Source: Oenanthe sinensis (Eukaryota; Streptophyta; Magnoliopsida; Apiales; Apiaceae). From it: DNA of 64,000 nucleotides. Numbering within the stretch: the stretch's first letter is position 1; each line of letters opens with the position of its first letter. The stretch lies in assembly GCA_028671895.1 (NCBI GenBank), contig CM053794.1:22430501-22494500 (forward strand), written 5' to 3'. The position numbers and the translations under genes are program-made. Below the pieces are notes generated by a model. It saw only the letters and a program-made list of their open reading frames with translations. It was not told the origin of the DNA and made no database searches. This document shows, one piece after another, positions 33,261 through 43,670 of this stretch.

Positions 33261-36200
33261 ATGGCCGAACCGAGGTTGAAAAAAGGCATGCATGTTGAGG
33301 TAACAAGCGATGAGGAAGGGTTCAGAGGTGCCTGGTATGTTGCCAAGATCATTCAAGCTTCAAAGTCAGAGGATTACTTTATGATTGAATATAATGAGTT
33401 GGTTAGTGAAGGTGATGAGTCAAAGAAGTTGATTGAGAGAGTGCATGTCTCGTTTGTTAGGCCTTTGCCTCCTGTTGGGAAAGGTATAAATGAGGTCATT
33501 GAGGTTGATGATGTGGTGGATGCGTTTCATAATGATGGGTGGTGGACTGGTGTGGTTAATGATGTTATAGATGATGGTAGAAAGTTTGTGGTTTATTTTG
33601 ATGATCCTCCGGATGAAATGGTGGTTAGGAGATCGAATATTCGAGTTCATTCTGATTGGGTTGATGGGAATTGGGAGAAGCCAAAGAAGAAGAAGCAGGT
33701 TCGTTTGTTTGTTTGGTATTTTGAGTTTGCATGTTTGTTATTTTTTTGAAATTGGTTGATGCCTGATGGGATATGTGAAAAACCAATTTGAAAGACAGGA
33801 TGTGTGTATTTAAGTGTGTTTCTTGCTTTGTAAAAACTTTTGTTGGCATGTGTGTGTTGAAATATATATGTTGATCGAAATCGAGGAAAAATCAATGTCT
33901 GTGTGTCGAATGTTTTGATTGAATATTTATTGCAAAGATCCTTAGAAATTAATATTATTTGTGCGGATGATGGATTGATGGAAATAGGGAATCGAAGTTC
34001 TGTGTCTGTGTGTGTGTTGAAGGAAATTGTGAAATATTGATAACCCCAGAAAAAATTTATTGATGCAAAAACCTTATATTGGTAATATATTTGTTATTTT
34101 GTCTTAGGTTTAAAAATGTAACATTCTTGTACCTAGAGATGTTATTTTGCAAGTAATTTATATTTAGAGATGTTATGTTATTTTAGTGAAAAAATTTGAG
34201 AAATTCTTAAATTGCATTAGTTACTGTCCAGCTCCTCCCACTCTGCTATCACAATATCACAATTATCAGTTGCATCAAACTAGTAGCTGGGGACCCTCTC
34301 ATCAGTGTTCCATATTGGTGTTGCTTAACTTTTCGACTTTATATAATAGATATAAGATTAAGGATAACCTTTGTTCCCGTTACTATATCAATGTTACCAT
34401 CTACGCACTTACAAAGTTATATGGAGTTTAATGTAAAAGGTCACAAGGTCAGTCTCTCTGCTTTGTTTCTTGATGGCTGACTTTTTTTTTTTGTATTTTT
34501 TCTTGATGGCCTGGTCTGTTGCCTTTTTTCATATTGTTATGTCATGTGGGAGAACACTAATGCATTATAAACTTCCAGGATTCTAGTAGATGCTCTATGC
34601 TCTCCGATCACACTGGAAATCCCAAAAGACAGAAGAGAAGAGCTAAAAGACAACAGGATGAAAAAGGCTGTGGTTCTACAGGTATGCACTTATTACTAGA
34701 TGCTTTAACTCAATAGTTAATCATCCATCATTTTATAGAACTTTGAGTGATGATGCAGAGAAGAAGGATAATATGGATGTGGGTGATGAAATAGTAGAAA
34801 AACAATGTATTGCAAAAGTTGATATGTCCATTAAAGAAGTGGAAGATGCACTGCGTACCAATAATTTTGAGACCCCTTCAAAGAAAGACCAGGAGAGCAA
34901 AATAAAAAATTGGGAAAGGCGGACTGTTGACGTGAGTAATGAGTTTGACACCTGTATGAGTACTATTCTGTATATCCTTAGTATACTATCTATTTAGTAT
35001 TCTTAGTATGTATTCAAAATAGGATTGAACTACTAATCTTGCCCTAGAATAAGTATATCCTTCTGGTATAATCAACACGAGTTTTGGCACACCAATGGTA
35101 TGCAAAGTAAACTACCCTGCATACCATTGGTGTAGCCCCAATTTAGGTACCTATTGAAACTTTGCATACCATTGGTGTAACCCCAATATAGACACCTATT
35201 TTTAAATGGATAAAAGTTTGATAAACAATGGTATCTTGAGGTAAAAAGCCATCCAAATTCGACCAATAGAATGATGTTCGTAACTGCATTTAAGGTTCCA
35301 GCTCAACTAGAGAAATCTTACTCGGCAGTTTCCAATCGACAAGGTGTCAAACTTGGCCTTCAACTAGGGAAGTGGTGTCCGTAGTTAAGTATTTCAACCT
35401 CCTAAATGACCTTATTACAACTAACTGATTGAAAGGATTAATTTACTGATAAGAGAGAACAGAAAAGGGTGGTTAAGTGACTTCTTTTTGAAAGTGATTG
35501 GAACACAATCTGTTGTGCCACACATTACTAGAAGATTTTGTTTTATTCATTCCTGTGCAATTAGGATTTATAACAAAATTTTATTTAAAAAATGTTCTGT
35601 CAAATGTTGCTATTGAATATTATTATGATTTCATGAATTTCTGTTTTCCGAGAAACAATGAACCAACTATATATGTGTTGTGTACAGTAGACTTGAAGTA
35701 TCTGTGTATTTACTTTTCTTAATGCTTTGATCTTTATGCCCAGAGCACTAATGTATCAACTAAAGGTGACAGCGGTTTGAAGAGAAAAAGGGGAAGACCG
35801 AAATTGTTGTCAAAGAAACAGATAGGTTCAGTAAAAGATCTGCTACCATTGTATATACACACATAGAATTAAAGATTAATTTATTTAGAATATGTTAAAA
35901 TTATTTATTTCAGGTGAAGGAAGCACAGGAGATAAAGGTTCTTCATGGAAAATGGTTACAAAAGATTCATGTGCAGGGGATGAGTCTGGAATAAGTGCAG
36001 AGAAGCACCATCTAATGCATACAGCAGTTAATAAACCCAATGAAGATCATTTTCAGCCATTGAGTAAGGACAGTATGACGGTTGCTGCTAATAAGCAAAA
36101 TACAAGTGGTGTTCAGAGGCACAATGTCTTGTGCCGCGAAACAGCAATTATCCCTCTAATTGAGGACCAGGCGGATGACACAGTTCTAATTAAAAGAAAG

Positions 36201-38256
36201 AAACGACGTAAGAATTCTCTGTCAAGTGAGCATAATGAGATGAGCAAAATTGTGGACAGTGAATCTCGATACCAAGGTATGTGCTGGACCATATTTATGA
36301 ATATATTCATCTTGCCATTAATTTATTTCTATGGTCAATTCTTTTATGTGCTTTATAAATGCTTGAAGATGTTCAAAATCTGGGACTATTAACCTGTTTT
36401 TGTTCAGTTAGTTTAATACCAACATTTCTGGCAATCAAATTAACTGATGGCTATTTGTTCACACCCTCTCATTTCATTTTAAGATTAAATACAGCATGCC
36501 TTCACATTTCGTTCAAGTCCATCAATGTGTATCGATGAACAAGGCATGCACATATATGGTCGATGCTTTATATCCCAAAATAAGAATTGTGGAGGTTTCT
36601 TTTGTGGTTTTTAAACTAGTATCAGTTAAAAATATTTAGCTTGCTATATATGAACTATGATTACAAGGCTTGTTAAATAATGCTAACCAATATCTACAGA
36701 ACTGCTATGTTTTCCATGTTTCTCGCAAGTCCTTTTGTCTAAGATTTTGGTTTTCTAAAGTTTTACCAGCAATTTTAATTTAATGGCATCCGTCTTTTTG
36801 TGTTGGGTGTGTGACATATGTGTGTGTCAAATTAAAAAAAAAAAGAAGATAATGGGTAATTCTCCATGGTGAACCTAAATATTTGAATTCAAGTACGTCC
36901 TGCAATTCAAATTATTTGGTTAGAAAACACGTTTCCATATAAATAGTTAGGCGAGAAATGTAATGTCTGGCGATCAAGCTAATTTGTAAGATGTTCACTT
37001 GGGAAAGAGTTATGAAAGAGGTTATCCTGAGCAACAGTTCTTCTAATTATGTCCACTAAAATCAGATGCTGTATTTATTTTATGTTCTTGTTTTCTATTA
37101 TCTGTTATGAAACTCTGGTCAGTACTACAGACTGTGACAATGCATCAAGAGGAGATTCTTCTTTACATGAAATTTATCATTCAGAAGACGCCGATATGCC
37201 GATTGATGGAATTCCTGCTGATTTAAATGAAGATCAAGCAGACAATTCTAGGATCCAGCAAACCAAACCATCTCCAACGTATTCAGACAACCTAAGTGAG
37301 CAACTCTGGTTTCTATCTTGCTGATTCGTATTATTCTGTTCTAAGCGTTCTTCTATTATTATTGTAGCGAAGTAGTAATTTCCTATACCATCTGTAGGAG
37401 CGTTGCCTGTCCAACGTCAATGTGCCGATGGAACTCCAGTTGCCAAAAAAGATAGGTTGGAGCCAGGTCCACTTCAGAAAACAGATGGTCCAAGTAAGTT
37501 GATGATTTGAATTTCATGAGTGGTAAACAGATGGTTTAAGTGAGCTTATTAATTATTATGTATATATCGTCATCATATCCAGGAGATTTACCTATTAAAA
37601 GTCACAGTCGTGCCGATTCTAATGATAAAGGTGGTGAAACTGGAACCCCTTCTGCCAGTGTATGTGTTGATAATGCAGAGAATAATCAGATTTTACCATT
37701 TCTTAAGAGTTCTCCACTTTGGAAAAATATCGAGTCTATGGAAATATTTAAGACCACGAAGAAGCCACATTTCTCTCCTCTGGTCAAATGCAAAGAAGAA
37801 ACCCGTGAGGGATTGGCTATTGGTCATATGATAAATTTTTCCAATCTGGCGGAGAACATATCAAAGATACAATTCAGTCATCCTATCACTGTCATTCAAA
37901 GTAAGTTGGAAACCCTTACTGAGTTGGAATCTCACGGGTTTGATGTCGAGACAGTTCGAGCATGCTTGACACAGTTATTGTCAAAGAAACAAAAGGAAGA
38001 GGAGCTTCAAAAGGAGTACCAAGATATAGAGAAAAAGATATCAAATAGTGTTGAGGAGATATCAAAAGCTGATGAAGAAATCGCCAAACTGAAGAAGAAA
38101 ATCAGAGAGCTTTCAGCGAAGCTTGATGACACCGTATCAAGGAAGGAAATGAAAGAGAGTGTGATCTCGACATTGCAAACAAAAAAAAATGTGGTGGGTG
38201 AAGATCTTCGAATGCTTCAAATTGATTTTGAAAATGTAGCTGGCGCTCTATTGTAA
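33261..38256 (+). CDS. Agenet and DUF724 domain protein (8 exons)
   Basis: Exons inferred from GT-AG sites and frame continuity: 33261-33698, 34579-34681, 34759-34931, 35744-35825, 35914-36276, 37131-37295, 37398-37493 and 37583-38256. Together they are 2094 nt and code for 697 residues without a stop. Two Agenet (Tudor-like) modules occupy about 6-72 (LKKGMHVEVTSDEEG, GAWYVAKII) and 78-139 (VVDAFHNDGWWTGVV, VYFDDPPDEMVV). A basic AT-hook-like KRKRGRPK lies at 251-258 and a second basic cluster (KRKKRRK) in exon 5. The C-terminus from about 511 (LPFLKSSPLWKNIESMEIF) to the end is DUF724, finishing in a long coiled coil. This is the Arabidopsis DUF724/DUF7 family layout. Agenet modules bind chromatin or other proteins, and members have been linked to nucleocytoplasmic RNA transport; the exact role here is inference. 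Introns 4-7 are all phase 1. Confidence 0.88.
35086..35187. repeat. inverted and direct repeat hairpin in DUF724 intron 3
   Basis: GGCACACCAATGGTATGCA (35086-35104) is followed after 13 bases by its near-perfect inverse TGCATACCATTGGTGTAGCC (35118-35137), and then by a further direct copy GCATACCATTGGTGTAACCC (35164-35183). The stem has at least 15 continuous pairs. The surrounding intron is otherwise unremarkable. Confidence 0.8.
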
Positions 38257-38480
38257 ATAGTTGCTGGTAGTGCAAGTACTAGTAGGTAGTTTTCACTTGT
38301 TTGAAGTGAAGAAGATAGCTTTTGGTTTCCAGAGGAGCACTATAACACACTTTTGAAGCACGAACATGAAACATCTATGTAAGATGCAGTAATTTTGTTT
38401 ATTAGATGCTTAACATCTCATGATGAGCTATTTTTGTTAGTTAATTGATTATGTATTAACACAGAAGGTGTGATTATGAT

Positions 38481-38590
38481 TGGGCTCCAAAACTTAAACT
38501 TGGGCCTGCCTGGCCTAAAAAACTTTCAAATGACTCCTGTAAGAAGTTAGGGTTTATGAACACCTATAAATACATAAACCCTCCACCTTA
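38481..38590 (+). promoter_or_regulatory. snoRNA-type promoter: site II, telo-box, TATA
   Basis: Two site II elements, TGGGCT (38481-38486) and TGGGCC (38501-38506), are followed by a telo-box TTAGGGTTT (38547-38555), a TATA box TATAAATA (38565-38572) and AAACCCT (38576-38582). Site II plus telo-box is the known promoter signature of plant snoRNA and ribosomal-protein genes. It lies 225 bp downstream of the DUF724 stop codon and about 270 bp upstream of the first snoRNA, so the cluster very probably has its own RNA polymerase II promoter. Confidence 0.75.
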
Positions 38591-38856
38591 CTTCACAAGC
38601 AACTAAGCATATGTTTCTAACCATGTTTATATATATATATATGTATGTATGTATGTATTTTTATTGGATTGTAAGTCGAGATACTCATTGCGGGCATAAC
38701 GATATAGAGTATGTTTCTGTCTCTATTCATTTCCTATGTCTTCTTTAGTTAGGTAACTTTAGCTGATATGGATAAATTCTTATTCATTATGTATGTGTAT
38801 ATATATCGTTAATTTATATAATTATTTGTGATTCTGTGTTTGTTTTAATTTGATTT

Positions 38857-38968
38857 GAGATGAAGTGATGAATTTTTCCCCAGATGATCGAGGATGAAAT
38901 TACTGAGCGCTATCATTTTGATTTTTCTCTCTTTGAGAATTATCCAAGCCAGATTTCTGATCCATCTC
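38857..38968 (+). ncRNA. C/D-box snoRNA, type A, copy 1
   Basis: Box C TGATGA (38866-38871) and box D CTGA (38957-38960) are bracketed by a terminal stem GAGATGAA / TCCATCTC with one mismatch. An internal D'-like CTGA follows GAAATTA (38903-38906), and TGATTTTTC may act as C'. The stretches before D' (GATCGAGGATGAAATTA) and before D (ATCCAAGCCAGATTT) are the candidate guides for 2'-O-methylation of rRNA or snRNA. I did not identify a target. Conserved with copies at 39186 and 39694. Confidence 0.75.
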
Positions 38969-39185
38969 TATAAATCTGTATATATTAAGAAATAAAAACA
39001 ATTTTAGAGTAAGAATACGTGATGTGCGGTAGTTGTATAAATTGTTCTAAAAGTTTTGTTATTGAATCTGCAGAACAATTGTTCTTACTATTATTTGTTC
39101 TCAGACTTATATATAATTCTGTGAATTGTCTAGTTTTCTAGTATTTGAGATTAATTATTGAAATTTTTATATATCTCTAAATTCA

Positions 39186-39275
39186 TGAAATGGAGCTGAT
39201 GAATATTTCCCTAGATGATCGAAGCTGAAATTACTGAGCGCTATTTTTGATATGCCAGAATTCTGATCCATTTCA
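39186..39275 (+). ncRNA. C/D-box snoRNA, type B (short), copy 1
   Basis: Box C TGATGA (39197-39202), D' CTGA (39234-39237) and box D CTGA (39263-39266) lie inside a perfect 9-bp terminal stem TGAAATGGA / TCCATTTCA. The D' guide region is nearly the same as in type A (GATCGAAGCTGAAATTA). The D guide region is shorter and diverged (TGATATGCCAGAATT). The stem covaries with that of the other copies, which supports a selected RNA structure. Confidence 0.78.
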
Positions 39276-39693
39276 GTTTATATTATTATGATCCTATTTG
39301 CTTTAGAATTGATGAGAATTTTTTCATTTTTGTTTATTGAATTTTACTTGATTCACTCTAGACATTTTGTTGTTGGAGTTGATTATCGTATAGGGCTATG
39401 AAAATGTAGCTGGAAGCAAAGGTGGACACAAAATTTACATTATAATTGTGTCGAACCTGCAAACATAAGAAGGGTCAGGGCTCAACTGGGGAAGCCTAAC
39501 TCGATATAGCATAACGTGCAAGTGTATTTCTTAATTTCATTCTTTCAGATTGAATTGGTGTTGTAGTCTAGTTTAAGACCTCAATAGACATACCTTATTT
39601 CCAAGCAGGGAGAGTAAGTATCAGATTTGGAGAAGTGTTTTCAGAATACTCTCTGTTTTATATGTTTCTCCTTTTTTTGTTTAATTTTGATTT

Positions 39694-39805
39694 TAGATGG
39701 AAGTGATGATTATTTCCCCAGATGATCCAAGTTGAAATTACTGAGCGCTATTTTTTGATTTTTCTCTTTCTGAGAATAATCCAAGCCAGATTTCTGATCC
39801 ATCTA
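39694..39805 (+). ncRNA. C/D-box snoRNA, type A, copy 2
   Basis: Box C TGATGA (39704-39709), D' CTGA (39741-39744) and box D CTGA (39794-39797) lie within a perfect 8-bp stem TAGATGGA / TCCATCTA. It is 112 nt like type A copy 1 and shares its D guide region (ATCCAAGCCAGATTT). The D' guide differs at three positions (GATCCAAGTTGAAATTA). Confidence 0.78.
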
Positions 39806-39920
39806 TTTAGATTAATTTTTAAATAATTTTGTACTCGCGTAATTTGGTGTATTTGTTTAACTATCTCTCTAATAAATTAAAATATTTAAAATACTGAATT
39901 TTTTGGATTTATTTTGCTTA

Positions 39921-39975
39921 AAATGGGGCTGATGAATATTCTCCCAGACGATCGAAGCTAAAATTACTGACCGCT
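39921..39975 (+). pseudogene. decayed C/D-box snoRNA, type B, copy 2
   Basis: Box C TGATGA (39930-39935) and GATCGAAGCTAAAATTACTGA are conserved, but no box D or closing stem follows. The sequence diverges after CCGCTAAATTCC. By position and flanking duplicated sequence it is the partner of the copy at 39186. Confidence 0.6.
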
Positions 39976-40560
39976 AAATTCCAAAGGGTGTTTTTTCTAA
40001 ATCACCAGCAGGCAGTACATATCTATGTCATATTGTCATGGCTATCTGTTTTAAATGTTTGTTGATGAAAATTTACACGCTAGAATGCATATCCTAGTTC
40101 AGGTATCTAGTATCATTTGATTTTGTGTGAGAGCTGCAGAACTTTATTAGAGTTGATTATGGTAGAGTGCTATGACAATTTACATGAACCAGAGTAATGT
40201 AGACATGAAATCTTCTTGATTATCTTGTTGAAGCATACAAGAATATGAGGGGTTAGTGTCATGGGGAAATTTACTCTTTATGGATGAAAGATTGATATTG
40301 ATTTGGCTAATATTTACTTTGAAGTTAGAACTGTTTCATCGCTCAGGAAAAAAGGCTATTATGGTAAAGTTTTAGTGCACCTGAAGGACGAATTTTCGCA
40401 AAGAACTTGATTTGATTTTATTCATTTTGAGTTTGAATTGATGTTGTAGACTTCTGGTGCTTGTTTGTGACCCGTTACCAGATTCCGTGGCTAATAGGAC
40501 ACTGGAGGGCGACTGATGATTCTTTTTTGCCTTGCATTTTGGGTCTTCTCCATGCAATAT

Positions 40561-41814
40561 TTTTTTACGTGGCTAATACTCCACTTTATTATTGCTAAAT
40601 TGTAACAACAGGGGAGACTTTAATTCAATATATAAGATAGAAGTACTACCAGTAAGTGTACTAACAAATCATAATCTTTTGGAAGTATGTGATGAGCTTA
40701 TAAATTACCTAAATTGTTACATTTGGGTCAGTGTACTCTCATTTATTAGTGAGTATCCGATTTCAAAAAGAGCTCCGGATCTTTACAAACAAATAACTAA
40801 AGAGTAATTAGCATTTTACACCCCTTATTTTTGGACGTTTTTTCAAAATGGTCTTAAATTATGTTTTATGGCAGATTACATCCCAATGTTTCATTCCCGC
40901 TTCGAATTGCACCCTTTTAACCACTTCCGTCTAATTGACCGTTAATGTACATGCTTTTGTATTAATTTATTTTCTATAGTATATTTTCTTATTAATTTGC
41001 AATGTACTCTGGTAAAGTTTATGATTTGTAATATTATGAGATAATTTAAGATTTGACATATTTTAAAAAATGAAGGATGTTATAAGCTAATTTTGGCAAA
41101 CTTGGTTGTTTGCATTACTTAAATTGTTGTGATTAATACAAGAACAAAGAGATGCAAAATAGGTAGACATTGCACTCCTAATAACATTAAATTGTCATAA
41201 CATCCCAAACGACTAAATTTGCAACATTTATTCCAAATCTACCACTCCTAACCCATTTAAAGCATAACAAAATATAATAAAATAGTTAAATATCTGTGAC
41301 TCGGCAAAAATTTTGGGTCAAATAAAGTAGTTGTAGAAGTGGATTTGGACAAAAAACTTTGGTTTGAAGGGCTTGACTATACCTCCATGAGAAATATTAT
41401 TAACAGTGGTCTTCAGTTAAATGAGACTTCCATTCTTTAACGTGATGCAATTATTTCTCCTAGCTAGTTGTTTAGTACTTTTAGGAGTCAACCCTTCATT
41501 TGCTCTTTTTCTTTTCCTGGTGTTTGCGATCCAGAGTGATTTTTCCCTTTTGTTTCTTCTTCTCTTCATCAGACTTCTGTAAAATTTTAAGATTTGATAA
41601 CAAACAAACACTATATGCCAGAAATGAAGATTTGAAAATATTCAAATATTTTACCTTCAAACATTTTGGTTGTTCCGAGATACCTGCATCCGCCATAGTT
41701 CCCTCTTCTTTGTTTCTTTCTTTCTTCATCAGTTTTGTGGAATTGAAAATAAAAGCATCGCATGGATTATCAATGTGTACAAGGTAAAATACTAAAAACT
41801 AATAGAGTCTAAGA
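40561..41814. other. intergenic, no supported gene
   Basis: AT-rich. The short frame on the minus strand at 41417-41729 is lysine-rich and may be a leftover of the MULE C-terminal tail just upstream. Otherwise nothing recognised. Confidence 0.35.
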
Positions 41815-42190
41815 TGAGTACCTTGTTTGACAAGTTCTTGTGTTGTGACCTCATTCCTTACACCATGTACATTTAATAGATGGCTCAGTTCTCTTCATCA
41901 TAGTATGATTATTTTCTCTTGTTTGAACAATATCATTTTGTTTGTTCCTTTTTTTCTTAGGCCTACCAGGAGCTACTTTAACTTTGGGAGGTAACAGAGG
42001 AATCTCATGTGTTTCTTCCCAATATTACTCCCCATTTAAGGGTTCCAAAACATGACTATGAACCCTCAAATACCATTCTCTATTGTGACATTCATGTATG
42101 CATTCCAATGGACTTTGTTTCTGAAAAAATATACAGGAACAAGCATGGAAACACGGTATACCTGTTAGTTGCCACTTCATCTTGGTCAGT
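41815..42190 (-). pseudogene. MULE transposase C-terminal fragment (SWIM finger, zinc knuckle)
   Basis: On the minus strand, KMKWQLTGIPCFHACSCI (about 42130-42185) and ECHNREWYLRVHSHVLEPLNG form the SWIM zinc finger and following segment of mudrA-like transposases. After an in-frame TAA (42025-42027) come EIPLLPPKVKVAPGRPKKKR and then KCTWCKE-stop-GHNTRTCQT, the C-x2-C-x4-H-x4-C knuckle with a stop in its middle. The upstream transposase core is replaced by gypsy sequence, so the copy is dead. It has at least two nonsense codons. Confidence 0.8.
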
Positions 42191-43451
42191 AATGGTACAT
42201 TCGACCACGAAGTCAGCAAGAGCTAGAGTTTTAATGGCGATTCGAGGTTTATACTTGATGTCAAATTCTCCCAGCTCTATGGCCCATTTAATCAATCTTA
42301 CACTTGCCTTGAGGCTATGTATGATGTTTCTCAAAGATTGATTAGTTAATACCTCGATTTTGTGTGCTTGAAAGTAAGGTCGCAACTTTCTCGAGGCCAT
42401 CACCAGGGCTAGTGCAAACTTTTCAATCTTGGAGTAGTTAAGTTCCGCTCCATGTAAGACCTTGCTCACATAATAAACTGGTTTTTGAATTTTTTTCCTC
42501 TTCTTTTATAAGGACAGCACTCAGGGCCTTTTCTGATACGTCCAGATACAAGTATAAGATGTCCTCGGGACTAAGTTTAGCCAACAATGGAGTTTCAGCC
42601 ATATAATTCTTCAGTTCCTCGAAGATTGTTTGACTTTCTTCTGTCCACACAAAATCTTTTACTTTCTTTAATGTCTTGAAGAAGGGTAGACATTTATCTC
42701 CAGACTTTAAGATGAACCTTCCTAGGGCCGTAACTCTTCCTGTCAATTTTTGGACATCTCTAACCGTTTTTGGGGCTTCCATGTCGAGTATAGCCTTAAT
42801 TTTGTCAGGATTGACCTCAACCCTTTTAGAGACCATCATTCCTAAGAATTTTCCAGACCCTACATCAAAGACGTATTTTGTAGGGTTTAGCATCATTTTG
42901 TGGTACCTCAGCACTTCAAAAGCCTCTCTAAGGTGCTCAATGTGATCGGCCTTATCAAGGCTTTTAACTAGCATATCATCAACATAGACCTCCATGGTTT
43001 TTCCAATAAGATGCTTGAATATTTTGTTAACCAGCCTTTAATTGGTGGCTCCCGCATTCTTTAACCCAAAGGCCATAACAAGATAACAAAATACACCAAA
43101 GTCTATGATGAAAGATACCTTGGTAATGTCACCATCATGCATCCTGATTTGATTGTATCCACTAAAGCCATCCATGAAGTTTAACATCTCATGTCCTGTT
43201 GTGGCATCTATAAGTGCATCGATCCTCGGAAGAGGGAAGCAATCCTTTGGACATGCATCATTTCAATCAGTAAAGTCTACATGCATTCTCCACTTACCAT
43301 TAGATTTTCTGACCATCACAAGGTTATCTAGCCATTCGAGAAATTGAATTTCTTTGATAAAACCAGCCTCTAGGAGCTTTTCCACTTCTTTCTTTATGGC
43401 TTCTTGTCTTTCTGGAGCAAAATTTCTCTTCTTTTGCTTCATATTTTCCAT
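42092..43451 (-). pseudogene. gypsy reverse transcriptase and RNase H pseudogene
   Basis: 43451-42438 reads in one frame as RT: KLLEAGFIKEIQFLEWLDN, KWRMHVDFTD, then an in-frame stop at the LNDACPKD site, FMDGFSGYNQI, a second stop after KNAGATN (near 43037), the catalytic YVDDMLVKS and the connection region FLGMMVSKRVEVNPDKIKAI. After a frameshift near 42460-42470 the RNase H part follows (KVLHGAELNYSKIEKFALAL, FDIKYKPRIAIKTLALADF). The expected integrase is replaced by MULE sequence. Confidence 0.88.
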
Positions 43452-43670
43452 CTCGGATCCACGTTAAGCTTGTGAGCGATCAGTTCAGGGTCAATCCCTG
43501 ACATATCAACGGTTGTTCAAGCAAACAAGTCCCCATTTTCTTGCAAAAACTTTGTTAATTTTTCTTTCATAGGCTCTTTTAATGATGCCCCAATATAAGT
43601 GACCTTCTCAGGTTCTCCTAGAACTAAGGGAATTGGAACCAAGTCTTCTGTTGGTTTCCCTCTTCTTTAT

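Larger units (their letters stand above)
38597..40560 (+). other. non-coding snoRNA host transcript region with ~0.8-kb duplication
   Basis: The snoRNAs sit in an A-B-A-B order. The sequence after the first A-B pair ('GGAGTTGATTATCGTATAGG', 39374; 'GAATTGGTGTTGTAG', 39552) recurs after the second ('AGAGTTGATTATGGTAGAG', 40149; 'GAATTGATGTTGTAG', 40435). The locus therefore arose by tandem duplication of a unit of about 0.75-0.85 kb. No open frame of note is present. The 3' end of the transcript is not identifiable. Confidence 0.6.

Noticed and set aside
33420..33895. Several minus-strand frames opposite DUF724 exon 1
   Set aside because: They are antisense shadows of a well-supported Agenet exon, with biased composition and no domain.
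38866..38906. A very short (41-nt) C/D RNA ending at the first CTGA
   Set aside because: Too short, and no terminal stem closes it. The downstream CTGA gives matching, covarying stems in three copies, so the first CTGA is box D'.
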